Assembly (NCBI RefSeq): GCF_001522545.3
Contig: NC_031771.1
Coordinates: forward strand, 26,442,226-26,506,225
From: Parus major
Taxonomy: Eukaryota > Chordata > Aves > Passeriformes > Paridae
DNA length: 64,000 bases
Direction of reading: 5' to 3'
A program made the translations under genes and the position numbers. This document shows, piece after piece, positions 14,201-24,420 of this stretch (the stretch's first letter is position 1; each line of letters starts with the position of its first letter). The notes under the pieces were generated by a model. The model was not told the DNA's origin, did not search any database, and saw nothing but the letters and a program-made list of their open reading frames with translations.

Positions 14201-17200
14201 TCATCTTGTGTCCACATTTAAAGGGATCTGTATGTTTCATTTACTGAATTAAAGATTACTTCCTGCAGGGTCTAATACAGAAGGGAGGCTTCCTAAAGGT
14301 GTAGTTCTCCTTACAGTCAAAAGATGGTAGTACAATTTCTATTCCAAGTGGCTCAGCAGTGTAGAGTAATAGCTACGCATCCATTGTTTGCCCTTCAGGA
14401 AGGGATAGGGCAAGAAAAGAAAGGTGGGGCTCTGTAGATGAGGTCCCAGCAGCCAGTTGTTTGTCAGGCACTGGTTGTGACCATGACCTTCTCTGATGGT
14501 CAGTAATCCTGAATGTGGCCAAGATTCGCCAGGTTTAATTGACTCTAGCATAGCCACCTGGTACAAGAATGGACATCTGTACCGAAGAGATTATTGAAAG
14601 GTTTAGGGGGTTAAGAGCAGGAAATGAAAGTGTCCTCATAATTTCTGATGTTTTCATAAGGTCTCTAAAAGCAACAACTTATGTAATTAAAGTAGCGAGT
14701 TTAATTAGACCTAACTATTGATTAGTTGAATGTTAATCGCAAAGAATTTTATACTGAGGTGCAGATAGTTCATAGCAAGAAAATGGTGCTTCTGTGGAAA
14801 ATTGGTACTAGGGTTTCCTTCATTTAAAAAGGAGAGAAGTTGCCACTAACTACTTAAAGCCAAGATTTAAGACAGGCTGTTCTCTGACAAATGTGTGCTC
14901 TTCCAAGCACATTTTATTTTCTAGGAATACAAAGCAAATAAGATGCTTATGCTGAATAAAATAAACTTTTTTCTTTTTTTTCTTTTTTTTTTTCACAAAT
15001 CAGCAATGGGATTTCAATCTCATTTTGTCTATAATTAATCCTGTTAGATCAGTCATTTTCTTGGGCAAACTGCTGATTGTAGCAGAATCTGGGAAAACAA
15101 TTTTACACAAAGGATACATGATCTTCAGCAAAGTAGAATCAGTAATGATCTAATATTGCACACAGATATTTAGATGCATATGGTGCTACATCTGAGCTGA
15201 GGAAGCAGAAACATGTCTGCACACACATCCAAAGATTGTAATGGAAAATTTATATCCTTGAGTAGTAGGGTGAGTATTTCCATGTATACTGAAATGCTAC
15301 TGTGAATCTGCTTACAAGTAAGACTAATAATTTGAGACAAGTCCTCAAATATAAATACAAGCGCTCTGCTTTTAGGTGTGTTCTATCTGTTTCAGGAAAT
15401 CCAGTTCTGCCAGTTCCTGTAAAAATTGTGCTTGGTCTTAAAAGCTTTAGCTCATGCACCAGTATTAGGCACTGGATGGGGTCAGTGAAGAGCCTCCAGG
15501 CTCAACACAGAAGTAGCCAAAAGAAAACAGTGAGTACTGGAGTTTGTCAAATTTTCTTGCTTTCAGGAACCAAGGTACCATTGAAAGCCACACATCATCA
15601 CATTTTTCTGCCGAGGGCTCCCTTATGGATGTCATCCACTGCAGCAGGACTGTATTTGGAGAAGGCAAAACAAGTAGTGGTATTTTTCAGTACTCTGGCT
15701 TCAGAGTGAAAGATACAATGAGAGCTATTGCAAAAAAAAACTTGCCGATCAAGGCAGAATCCTGTCTCTGGAGTGGATACGAGAGCATTATGCTGCAAAA
15801 TAAAGGGTTTGTTTTCTGTTCCCTGAGTTCAAGCTCAGCCTGGGAACAGTAAGAAGTTTGTGACTTTTAAGAGTTGAAATTTTAGTTTCAGGCACTGGGG
15901 TTATCTGAGATGTGTCTAAATAATTGTCTTAAGTCTCTGTACTATCTCTAGAAAATTACTGTAGAAGCAGACTGATATTTTTGGTTCCTTCCCACCAAGC
16001 TAGAGCCCATTCACCTCTAGAAATCAAGGAACTCTGTGCATGGAGAATGACTTCTGTGAAACCTGAAAGAGACAAAAGAGACAAAAAGATACTGCTAGCA
16101 TCCATCCTTGCAACTCTTTCCTCCCTCTTGCAAAGATCTTTGTCTTAATTTACAGTGGTTCCTGAAACATTCTAGTTATCTCTAGGAATTTATTTTTTTA
16201 GGCATGGCATAGTCTGTGGTTCCTAAATTATAAGTAATCCTCTGAAATAGCTGATTTGGACTGGACTGCTGGAAAAGATTGCTGGTGAGTGTTTTGAATG
16301 AGTGCTTTTATAATTTCCATTACCCTTGGAACCTCTACATGCCCAGAAAGTTGCTCAATTAATTCTAAATTGGAGGTAAAGGCATAAAAAAGTCTAACTA
16401 GCTGAATGCGTCAGTCACGTTGGAATATAATTGTCTTGATAGATAGTTTTGGTTTGTGTGTTTTGTTTCCTTGTATTTAACAATTATAAAGACATTCCAA
16501 GTAAGCAGTGCTGTAGGAAGCTCCCTCTGGATGTCCCTGGAGTTTGGAGACATCCATTTCAGTTTAGAACTTCTAGGGCACAAATGGTGTCAGAGCAAGT
16601 GACAACAGTCTCCATGCAGAGTTGATGAAGCAGGAGACCTAAAGGTAATTATTTATTGCTCTTTTTTGGGCTCTCTGGTATTAAAGGGATAAGTGGAGAA
16701 GTTGTGAATGCTGGTTATGGTGATGGTGTCAAAGTACTAAAATGCAGGGAGAATGGGCACAGTGGACAAGGCAAGGACTAAACTGTGCCACCAGCTGTTC
16801 ATTTGTTTTCCAAACAAACTAAGTTTGGCTTCCCTTTTACAGGTCCACCTTCCCCTGTGTATAGCAGCACCTCAGTTTCACCTGCTGTCTCTTACTATAT
16901 CCTGCAGTAACTGTAAGCAAACCAAACCATTTTATTTAATAATAAAGGCAGGATAGACCACTTCAAACAGGACACTGCATTCAAGAGGATTTTGCTTGAT
17001 TTAATGACATTAAAACTTGTCCAGATGTGGTTGAAATCACTAATGGTTGTTAAAGGCAGAACCTGCAGCGCTAAGAAACAGGCTCTTCCATGTGATTTAA
17101 ATCCATGAGACAGCTAAGAAGTTATGCTATGCCTCTCGGCTGTGGTGTTCTCTGGCCGTGAGACACATTCAGCACCACTTTTTCTCTTTTCCAAAATTAT

Positions 17201-17479
17201 TTCAGTAGATGCAATCCAGATCTTAGCAGAGAAACATGGAAATTCATGTAATTTTCTGCCTGAAATAGAAAACCTCTGTTTTGTGGGAGCTTGCAGAATT
17301 GTTTCGACTTTTTGATTACAATGCTAGTGATTATGTATCTGAATTTCCTGCCTTTCTGGATAAAGTAGCGAGGCACAGATGAGGTTATTACCTTTCCTTT
17401 TAATGGGTCAATGTTGTGAAGTGCCTCAGGGAGGCAAAGAGTTTCAGATAAGCATTGTTAAAGGAGAGGCATGGCTGTA
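8242..17479. other. Non-coding AT-rich DNA, no gene recognised
   Basis: No recognisable gene or transposon was seen. The longest open frame (15302-15709, 135 codons, plus strand) overlaps other open frames on both strands between 15250 and 15852, has no recognisable domain, and is best explained by a locally low stop density. A T-rich tract sits at 14967-14993. The rest is ordinary single-copy-looking sequence. Confidence 0.65.
14967..14993. repeat. T-rich tract with interspersed C
   Basis: A run of T interrupted by single C residues, following an AT-rich stretch. It is a simple low-complexity tract. It could be the poly(A) tail of a minus-strand retrocopy, but no retrocopy body was recognised beside it. 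Confidence 0.8.
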
Positions 17480-17850
17480 GGCCATGTGTGTGAATTTTGA
17501 CACCCTGTTTTGGGGGATGGGCAATGTGAGCCCTGGATGAAGTTACTCCACCCCAAACCCCTTGTGAAGGGCGGCCCAGGAGTTCTGATTGGGTTTGAGT
17601 CCCTGGGGGTTTCTCCCTTGTTGTGTTTCTAGTGGTCCCTGACCCCGAACTCCACCCTCAAAGGTGGAGACCCTCAAGAGTTCTGTTCCTCAAAAACCCC
17701 TCCTGTGCCTCTGTTCGGGGCTCTCTGTTCTGGATCTGAGTTTGTTCCCATGCTGAATAAATGGTTTCATGAATGGAAGCCCGACTCGCTGGTGTTCCAT
17801 GCTGGTCCCCAGAACCCTGCGGCTTCTCTGGATGAGATCCTGAGGTTGTG
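17480..17850 (+). mobile_element. Solo-LTR-like element of an avian endogenous retrovirus
   Basis: This block is GC-richer than its surroundings and has the layout of a retroviral LTR read on the plus strand. A 5' part begins near 'gaattttgacaccctg', followed by a C/G-rich middle with paired blocks 'accccgaactccaccctc' and 'aaaggtggagaccctc'. An AATAAA polyadenylation signal lies at 17756-17761, followed by 'cccgactcgctggtgttcc'. The arrangement resembles LTRs of endogenous retroviruses common in songbird genomes. No gag, pol or env reading frame, primer-binding site or second LTR is seen nearby, so a solo LTR is the simplest reading. Exact ends and the target-site duplication could not be fixed. 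The right edge could extend to about 17905. A non-LTR repeat or a fragment of a different family remains possible. Confidence 0.6.
17756..17761 (+). promoter_or_regulatory. AATAAA polyadenylation signal in the LTR-like element
   Basis: An exact AATAAA hexamer lies about 90 bases before the apparent right end of the LTR-like block. In retroviral LTRs this signal marks the end of the R region. Here it supports the plus-strand orientation, though the hexamer is common in AT-rich DNA. Confidence 0.5.
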
Positions 17851-17872
17851 AACCACAACTGAGGTTGTGGTT
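17840..17872. repeat. 11-bp direct repeat overlapping a 9-bp inverted repeat
   Basis: The unit ctgaggttgtg occurs at 17840-17850 and again at 17859-17869. In the same place aaccacaac (17851-17859) is the exact reverse complement of gttgtggtt (17864-17872), giving a 9-bp stem with a 4-base loop. The structure sits at the apparent right edge of the LTR-like element, between it and the CR1. Confidence 0.85.
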
Positions 17873-17942
17873 GTCGAGGCCTTAGTTTCAGAGTTTTACA
17901 GAGTTTCAGTAAGGCAAACTGCTGGGTCTGCACTTCAGTCAC

Positions 17943-18632
17943 AGCAACCTGAGGCAGTGCTACAGATTATGGGCAGAGTGGCTGGAAAGCTGCCTGATGG
18001 TGAATGACCTGGAGATGCTGGTCCATTGTCAGATGTGTTCCCAGATGGCTAAGAAGTTCAGTGACATCCTCTATCAGCAATAGTGTGGCCAGCAGAACCA
18101 GGGCAGTCCTTCTGTACTCGGCACTGGTGAGGCCTCACCTCAAATCCCATGTTGAGTTTTGGCCCCTCACTACAGGAAGAACATTGAGGCGCTGGAGCAT
18201 GTCTAGAGAAGGGCAATGAGGTTGATGAAAGGTTTGGAGCACAAGTCCTGTGAGGGGGAGCTGGGGATGTTTAGCCTGGAGAAAATGAGACTTAGGGGGG
18301 AATCTTATCACTCTCTTCAACTGCCTGAAAGGAGACTGTAGCGAGGTCGGGGCTGGTCTCTTCTCTCAGGCAACCCACGACAGAAAAAGAGGAAACAGCC
18401 TCAAGATTTGCCATGAGACGTTAGGTTGGGTATTAGAAAAAAATTCTTCGCTGAAAGTGTTGAGGAATTGGAACAGGCTCCCCAGGGAAGTGGTGGAGTC
18501 ACTATCTCTAGAAATATTCAAGAAACAGGTAGACTTAGTGCTGTGGTTTAGCAGGCATGGTGGTATATGGTCAAAGGCTGGACTCCAGATGTCGGAGACC
18601 TTTCCCAGACTTTATGATTCTGTGATTTCTGT
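17943..18632 (+). mobile_element. CR1 LINE, 5'-truncated 3' portion, plus strand
   Basis: This is the best-supported element in the window. The sequence follows the CR1 ORF2 C-terminus and 3' UTR through about 690 bases. Landmarks are a tract encoding 'LLYSALVRPHLKS' near 18110-18150, the 'tctagagaagggcaatgagg' block, 'gagctggggatgtttagcctgg', 'ctgcctgaaaggagactgtagcgagg', a tract reading 'NWNRLPREVVES' near 18466-18500, 'ggctggactccagatgtc', and a terminal 'atgattctgtgattt' with the CR1 octamer. CR1 moves by target-primed reverse transcription. This copy lacks the 5' end of the element, the endonuclease and most of the reverse transcriptase. Frameshifts and stops separate the two readable pieces, so it is inactive. 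Its left boundary beside the LTR-like element is uncertain. Confidence 0.92.
18004..18219 (+). pseudogene. Decayed CR1 reverse transcriptase C-terminal fragment (part 1)
   Basis: This open frame contains a recognisable piece of the CR1 ORF2 C-terminal region around 'LLYSALVRPHLKS', then drifts off the family pattern and stops. In intact CR1 the reading continues through a block rich in basic residues into the second piece at 18457. Here the frame is broken between them. It is a remnant inside the CR1 copy and not a host gene. Confidence 0.8.
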
Positions 18633-18705
18633 ACTGCTAGAACTCTTCAATTTCAGATGCTCAGTGACAAATTTGACTCTTATGGGTATCCTTATCTTCA
18701 TGTAA
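18457..18705 (+). pseudogene. Decayed CR1 reverse transcriptase C-terminal fragment (part 2)
   Basis: The first third of this frame reads 'NWNRLPREVVES' followed by a 'LEIFKKQVD'-type tail, the characteristic end of CR1 ORF2. The natural stop has been lost, so the frame runs through the CR1 3' UTR and past the element into flanking DNA. Only about the first 35 codons carry the CR1 signal. It is non-functional. Confidence 0.8.
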
Positions 18706-21700
18706 CTTTTCAGGTAGGATCAATTTATTTGGTCTGGTGATATAAAAGAAAATCTGAAGGTGTTTGGAATATTACGGATGGAGAAGGGAAATGCAGTCAT
18801 GCAATCTTTGTCATTAGAAACTTCCAAACCCACCATCCTGGTAGAGCAAGAAAAGTCATCAGTTTACTAGAAGATAGTAGAACTAGGAGGTGACCATTTT
18901 AGATTCAAGACAACCTTGTCTTAAGCACAGACAACTCAGAGACTTCTTGATATTCTGATATAATAATGTTTGATCCAGTAAATGAGGGACCGTTCTCAAA
19001 TATTTCTTGAAAAAAAAAGAAATCTTAAATTATGAGAGCTATGAACATTGCATAGTCAAAAAAGGCAAGGTATCCTGACTGGGACAGACTGTTAAATTCC
19101 CGTGTTGGCCTTTTGTAGGTCTGTTGATTTTTTTCTACATTGCTCAGCCATCTTTGCAATAGACAGGCTTTTATTTAGCTAGTCACAAGGTTTATTTGAG
19201 GTGAAGCACCTTATTCAGAGATGGTGCTTTGTATCTTACACTGTTGTAACATGTAATTTCACAGAGTAGTCTGTGTTCCACTCTCCAGGCAGTTGAACAT
19301 CATCTCTGCTTCTCACCCTAGGGAGTGACTAGTTCATTGGCCATGTCATGCAATCATATCACAAAAACCTTGGGGACTGTCAATGTTTAATCTGCCCTTA
19401 ATGAAGCCTGCCAGATCAGCTTACACTATTTGTCACTGTTTTCTGGCCTGGCTGCCAGAGCCTTGGCAATGATTTCTGCTTCTAAAACAAGGAAAGAAAT
19501 AGGCAGGCTTGCAGTTGTAAGCGTTAACTAAAATTGAAATCCATGAGAAACCCAGGCAGAAATCCACCTTTGATCTGTTTCCTGTGTGTTGTAGATGAAA
19601 TCAGTTTAGTTTTAATCCCCATAATGACTATTCCTTGGCTGAACTCAGGCAAGATCCATGCAGGGACTGAGGCCAGATGTAGGGCCTGCCTACTCTCTGG
19701 GGTAGACTAGAGTTCAGGAACCCTCAATCTGGAAAGTAAAAATGGAGTGCAGGCTTGTGCACAGCACAAAAGCTTGTTAGTGGCCATGCACAGAGCCAGA
19801 TTGTGTGTTTGTGTGCTGAACTCCCTGGCATTTCTGTTTTGTGAGTCAGTATGCAGATCCCTGCCAGCTCAGGTGGCCCAGCAACCACATTTGTAGACAT
19901 GGCCTTAAATACCTAATGGCCACCTTAACTACTTCAGGCAGGAATGTCAGCCTTCAAAGCCTGCCACGTAACCCAGGTGTCTGGAGATGCTAAGCAGCAA
20001 CAAGGGCTGAGCAGCTGGGCATCTCCCTGATACTTAGGCACAGAAGACACTGTGCCTGTCCTCTCTGAAGCAGTTAGTCTGGCAGAGCTCAGAAAGCACC
20101 TGTTGAACCCCAGCAAAACAGCTCCTGCCATCGGGGGCACAGAAACCTGATTCTACGCCTAATGAGCAGCCAATTACTGAGGCAGAGATTGGACTTTCAA
20201 GGTTAGTGCCTTAAACAACAGCCTGACTAGAGGCTATGCAGTGGTCTTTGTTGCCTCCTGCATTCCCTTTGCTATTTGCTAACAGCAAGAGAGCAGCTTC
20301 CGGAGGATTGCAAAGTTACAATAATCTAAAAAGATACAATTAAATAAGGGAATGTTGGTTAAGCTTTTATCTGTCTGCTAGGAGATTTGAGCCCAAATCT
20401 ATCATCTCTTGAGTACTGTAATTGGCTCTCATTTCTTTCCCAGTCAGCTTTTTTAAGAAAGGGAACTTAAGAGAATGAGTACGTATGAATCCCAGTTGGA
20501 GATGGGCATTTTCCTGCAGTCCAGATGAGGATACCAAGTTCATGGAGAGAATTTAAGATCTTACCATTCACAGTAGCTAAGTTAGACCGCTCTGTGCTAA
20601 TGTGCTGGCTTTGTGGGTGTCATTCCTGTGGATTGCTTAAGCACAGAAATCTTGGCAGGAGGATCTGCAGACTGCAAGGCACCTTGTGGTTAGGAGCTGA
20701 CACCCCTGCCTGTGCCTCTTTGTGAATCTGTCTCTTCCTTTATTTACTGCTAAGATTTCTTTTTGTCATCCAAGGCATGTCAATTCAAATAGATGGGAAG
20801 TTGGACTTTTTCACTATAATAGGACCATGAGAGAAGAGAGATGGCAGTATCAAAAGCAATGCAAATCTGACGAGCAGTCAGTGCCCTAGAAATACAAGTA
20901 ACCTGTCTGTGTAAAAGCCTGGCATGGAATTAACTGAGGTAGCATGACAACAAGAGATTTCCTTTGGAATAAGTGATGTAATATTGTACAAATAGTTTCT
21001 ATTGACACTTCTATCTCTGACCAAAGTCGTATGTAACATTGTGTTGTTAAGATTTAATATATTTTTTCATAGACCTGATGTAATGGCGTGGGAAAAGATG
21101 TGGAAAACATAATAAATACTAATGGAATGGGTGAAAGACATTTTAAATAACCTTTGAAAGTCTGCCTTTCTCAGCTGTATGGTGGAGTGTAGGGTTGCTA
21201 TCATGTTCCATGAGGTGTGCCAAACAATGTGCAGATCATAACAGCTCAATAATATTTTTTTTCTTAATCTATTCACTGAGAGGCCATTTTTGCAGATCTT
21301 GGGTTGTCAGGAGAAGCTTGGACTCCTAGAGTGAGCTAACTCCCTGCTGGAAGGAAACTAACTGCAAGTTCACAGGTTACAGCTGCATCTTTGTGCGTCT
21401 GAGTCCTGCTATGAATGCAGATCTTTCTTTTGTTAGTCTAACTGCCTTCTCAGCAGTATTTCCGCCAGGTCCCTTACAGCACAATCAGAGTTTGAGGTAA
21501 GAAGTGTAAGTCCTGTATGTTAACTTCCTCGAAGCACACTGGCACTAGTGAAATAGCCACTTTTAAGCTGTGTGCCCAAATATCCTGACCTTTGCCTGAG
21601 GAAGCCACGAGTTGGATGCACACAGACTATCTACATGGGTAAAGGAGAGGGATCCAAGTTCATGCTGCTTCCACACTGAGCTGGCTGGACGTTACTTAGC

Positions 21701-24020
21701 TCAGTCCAGAAGTCATGTAACCATGTTGGCTTTTGCTGTGCTTTGCTTTTCTGTGTTGGGAGACTTGGCACAGCTATGAGAAGCAGTTGAGCCTTCTTGT
21801 TCTATGTCAGATGTTTCTGCTTTTTAAAAAATAAGCTATTAGGTTCATTGCTTTACCTTGTTGTAATATTCACTTCTCAATTTGTCCTTGTTACTGTCTT
21901 TGTGCAATGTACGCTTTGAAGTTCAAGGTTTTACATAGCAAAATGTCAGAACTACATAACTTTAAGTGACAGCTTAGCTCTTTCTAATCTGCTTAAGGAA
22001 TCTTTTCATTTTATTGCTTTTCTTTTTTAATATATTGACTTTCCTAGGGCCACTAAATTGATGTTCCACTAGACATTGTCTAATTATTCTTTTGTATATA
22101 AGATTAATTCAGAAATGGACGTAGACATTTTGTTGAAAATATTTTTATCTTTTTTTTTAATTTTAAAAAAGAGAAGATTGATTATGATGCTTTGTGGTTG
22201 TATGTCCTGTAGATAGAACATGAGAGCCCTGGGGTTTAAAAGTCAAGTGACAAAGAGGCCTGACTCCTGTGTAATGTTCGTCTAGGAATGTGATACTTGA
22301 TAAGTCATACAATTTTCAGTCATGTAAGTTTTAGACTGTATCCTGCTGATGCTGAACTTCCTCAAACCCAATTGAAGTTAGCACCATGCTTCAAAGCTCC
22401 TTAATTTTTCTGTGTAAAAGAGAATGCTTAATGCTTTCAAATCTTCATACAACCCTTGAGTTTCACAGACACAAAGGTGTGTTTTTGTGCACTGCCTCTG
22501 ATAAAATACTGCTCTGTGTGATTGTCAGAGTAAATCTCCTTTATAGGTCAGTTTGGGTACTCAATGCAATTTATGGAGAAGTGTTCTTCTTTAATTTAAA
22601 AATCTAGGGACTTCTGCCCATTGCAGTGAAATCTCTTTGAGGGATTTCATATTAGAATATGTCCAAATCCTTGTGGCACCAGCAAGTTTTTTGTGAAACC
22701 CTGGTCTTGAACACCTGTTCAGAGAACCCACATCCCAAACAACACTTCACCTTCAGGCACCATGCATCTCTTCTTGTAAAAGTATGTCCACCACAAAAGA
22801 AAAATAGATAAATGCTGTGGGCTTTGAAGCAATGCTTCATGCCTGCTTTGTCCCACCTGGAGAGCCCCCTTTGCACTGCAGAATGTAGGAGGACCTTGCT
22901 TAAGTTTTGGGGAAATGTTCTGTAGGCCAAGTTCTCTCTCTTGTTCATCTTCTGAATAGGAAGAGAGAAGAAAAGTCAGTCTTCCATGGTTATATTAATG
23001 TAATTCATGCTAATAAGAGTTGCTAGGTTGACCGGTCAGGAGAGATATCAATCCACTGAGTCACAATACAAATATATCACATGTAGGATCTTAGCTAAGT
23101 TTCCCCAACATTATTGTTCAAACTGAAATCATCACTTTTGTGTTGAGTTAAACAGGTAGCTTTGCCTTCTTAATCATTTGACTTTTGATTTGTATAACCA
23201 GGATAAGGGTTATCTGCAAGGGTGGCTGCAGACTGGGGAGGGATGAGAGAGATCTGCCTACCTGTTTCACCGGGGTCACGAAACATCTGTGATGTCTCTG
23301 CTACTTCATGTCATGCCCAACCAGGCAGGTCTTCAGCTGCTGACTAAGAGGGCTCACCCTGCCCAGCCCCGTTGCTGGGGCCCTAACATCCCCCTGTGCC
23401 TGATGCCATCTGACAGACCTGCCCTGCCCTCCCCACCAGGGCTGCATGTCTCTGAGCTGAAAGTCATATAAACAGCAGTGTGCCTTCTCTATTTCTGCTC
23501 TACTGCACGCTGTGCCTCACTGACTCACACAGCTCCTTTCAGGCACTTCCTCAAGTTTTGACGTAGCTTGATTTCACAGTGTAAGGTGACTTTGAAGCTG
23601 ATATTTCAGTTTTGAATGGGGTAGATGTAAGCAGTATTTGGGCTTACATCATTAAATAAGGTCCTGGTTGCTGGAACAATAAACATACAGAGAAAATTTC
23701 GACTCTGCAAGATGCAATATTGATTGCTGCAGTGAGCCATGATGTCAAGTATATACTTCCTCCTTGCTTCCCACAAGTGCTAAATAATAGACCTTGTTTA
23801 CTGGCATTTACAAATTATTTTGTCTTTGTGACTGATGCAATGACATGCCCCCTATACTCTCATTTAATTTGTAACATCATTTGGATTTTTTTTACCTCAC
23901 ATTTCTAATGCAATTTTTAAATAACTGTATTTCCTGCCCCCCAGACAAATCAGCTCTAATTTTATAATGAGAATTTCAGGGTTAGATTATTTTTAAAAAG
24001 AATCTAGGCCATATACATTA
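18633..24020. other. Non-coding DNA, no gene recognised
   Basis: No recognisable gene or transposon was found. A slightly GC- and C-richer patch lies at about 23280-23470 and gives a spurious Pro-rich plus-strand frame. Elsewhere the composition is ordinary and AT-rich, and several T- or A-rich runs (for example near 22150) are simple low-complexity sequence. Confidence 0.65.
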
Positions 24021-24026
24021 TGTAAG

Positions 24027-24040
24027 GTTACCATAGTAAC
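24027..24040 (+). promoter_or_regulatory. RFX X-box motif
   Basis: GTTACCATAGTAAC fits the RFX-family X-box consensus GTNRCC-N(0-3)-RGYAAC, with both half-sites matched and a 2-base AT spacer. RFX proteins bind this motif at ciliary, MHC class II and neuronal enhancers or promoters. It lies about 100 bases upstream of a TATA-box match in a promoter-like block. The motif match is read directly; occupancy is unknown. Confidence 0.65.
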
Positions 24041-24114
24041 AGTTTCTCCAAGGGGAAAACTGACTGTCCGTAGTTTCCACAGAAACCACTCCCTGCTGAG
24101 AAGGTGCCTCCAAG

Positions 24115-24124
24115 GGAAGTGAAA
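24115..24124 (+). promoter_or_regulatory. ETS/IRF composite-type motif
   Basis: GGAAGTGAAA matches the ETS-IRF composite element pattern GGAANNGAAA, used by PU.1 or SPIB with IRF4/IRF8 in blood cells. It is immediately upstream of a TATA-box match. The motif is short, so a chance match is possible. Its place between an X-box and a TATA box is what makes it worth recording. Confidence 0.4.
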
Positions 24125-24128
24125 GGAA

Positions 24129-24135
24129 TATAAAT
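24129..24135 (+). promoter_or_regulatory. Candidate TATA box
   Basis: TATAAAT lies just downstream of the ETS/IRF-type motif and about 25 bases upstream of a patch holding nine CpGs between 24152 and 24331. A start site would be expected near 24155-24165. TATAAAT is frequent in AT-rich DNA, so the call rests on the arrangement. Confidence 0.35.
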
Positions 24136-24151
24136 GAGTGAGAGAAAAAGA

Positions 24152-24420
24152 CGCGCACAGATGTCATATGACCTCTGCGGCATCCCTGCACTGTTGCAGA
24201 TTCAACCGAGCGTTTCTGGGTTTGTTTTTAGTTTGTTGTTTTTGACTGCATGAGTGGCACCTTCTCTTGTCATGTAAAGTCTGGGCACCCTTCCCTCGCG
24301 TGGAACTGGTTTTTCAGCTGGAGGTACGGCGATGCTCCACCTTGGCAGTGAACTGACCACAGCAGATACTAAAGTCCAGTGCTCTAGGAACCACTGTGCG
24401 TGGGAGAATTTAAACGGTAA
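24152..24420 (+). other. Candidate alternative first exon (unproven)
   Basis: This stretch follows the TATA-like box and is enriched in CpG against a depleted background (CpGs at 24152, 24154, 24178, 24207, 24211, 24297, 24299, 24327 and 24330). A possible 5' splice site, ACG|GTAAAA, begins its intron at 24417. The first ATG (24161) opens only a 30-codon frame ending at 24253 and resembles an upstream ORF more than a protein. If it is an exon, it is probably 5' UTR. No matching 3' exon was identified. Confidence 0.25.

Noticed and set aside
15302..15852. Overlapping plus-strand open frames of 135 and 102 codons, the longest in the window
   Set aside because: Minus-strand frames overlap the same bases, no domain or family resemblance is visible, and there is no promoter, splice or polyadenylation context. 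Best explained by locally low stop density.
17658..17942. Minus-strand 94-codon frame over the LTR-like element
   Set aside because: It is antisense to the LTR orientation and has no family resemblance; LTRs are non-coding.
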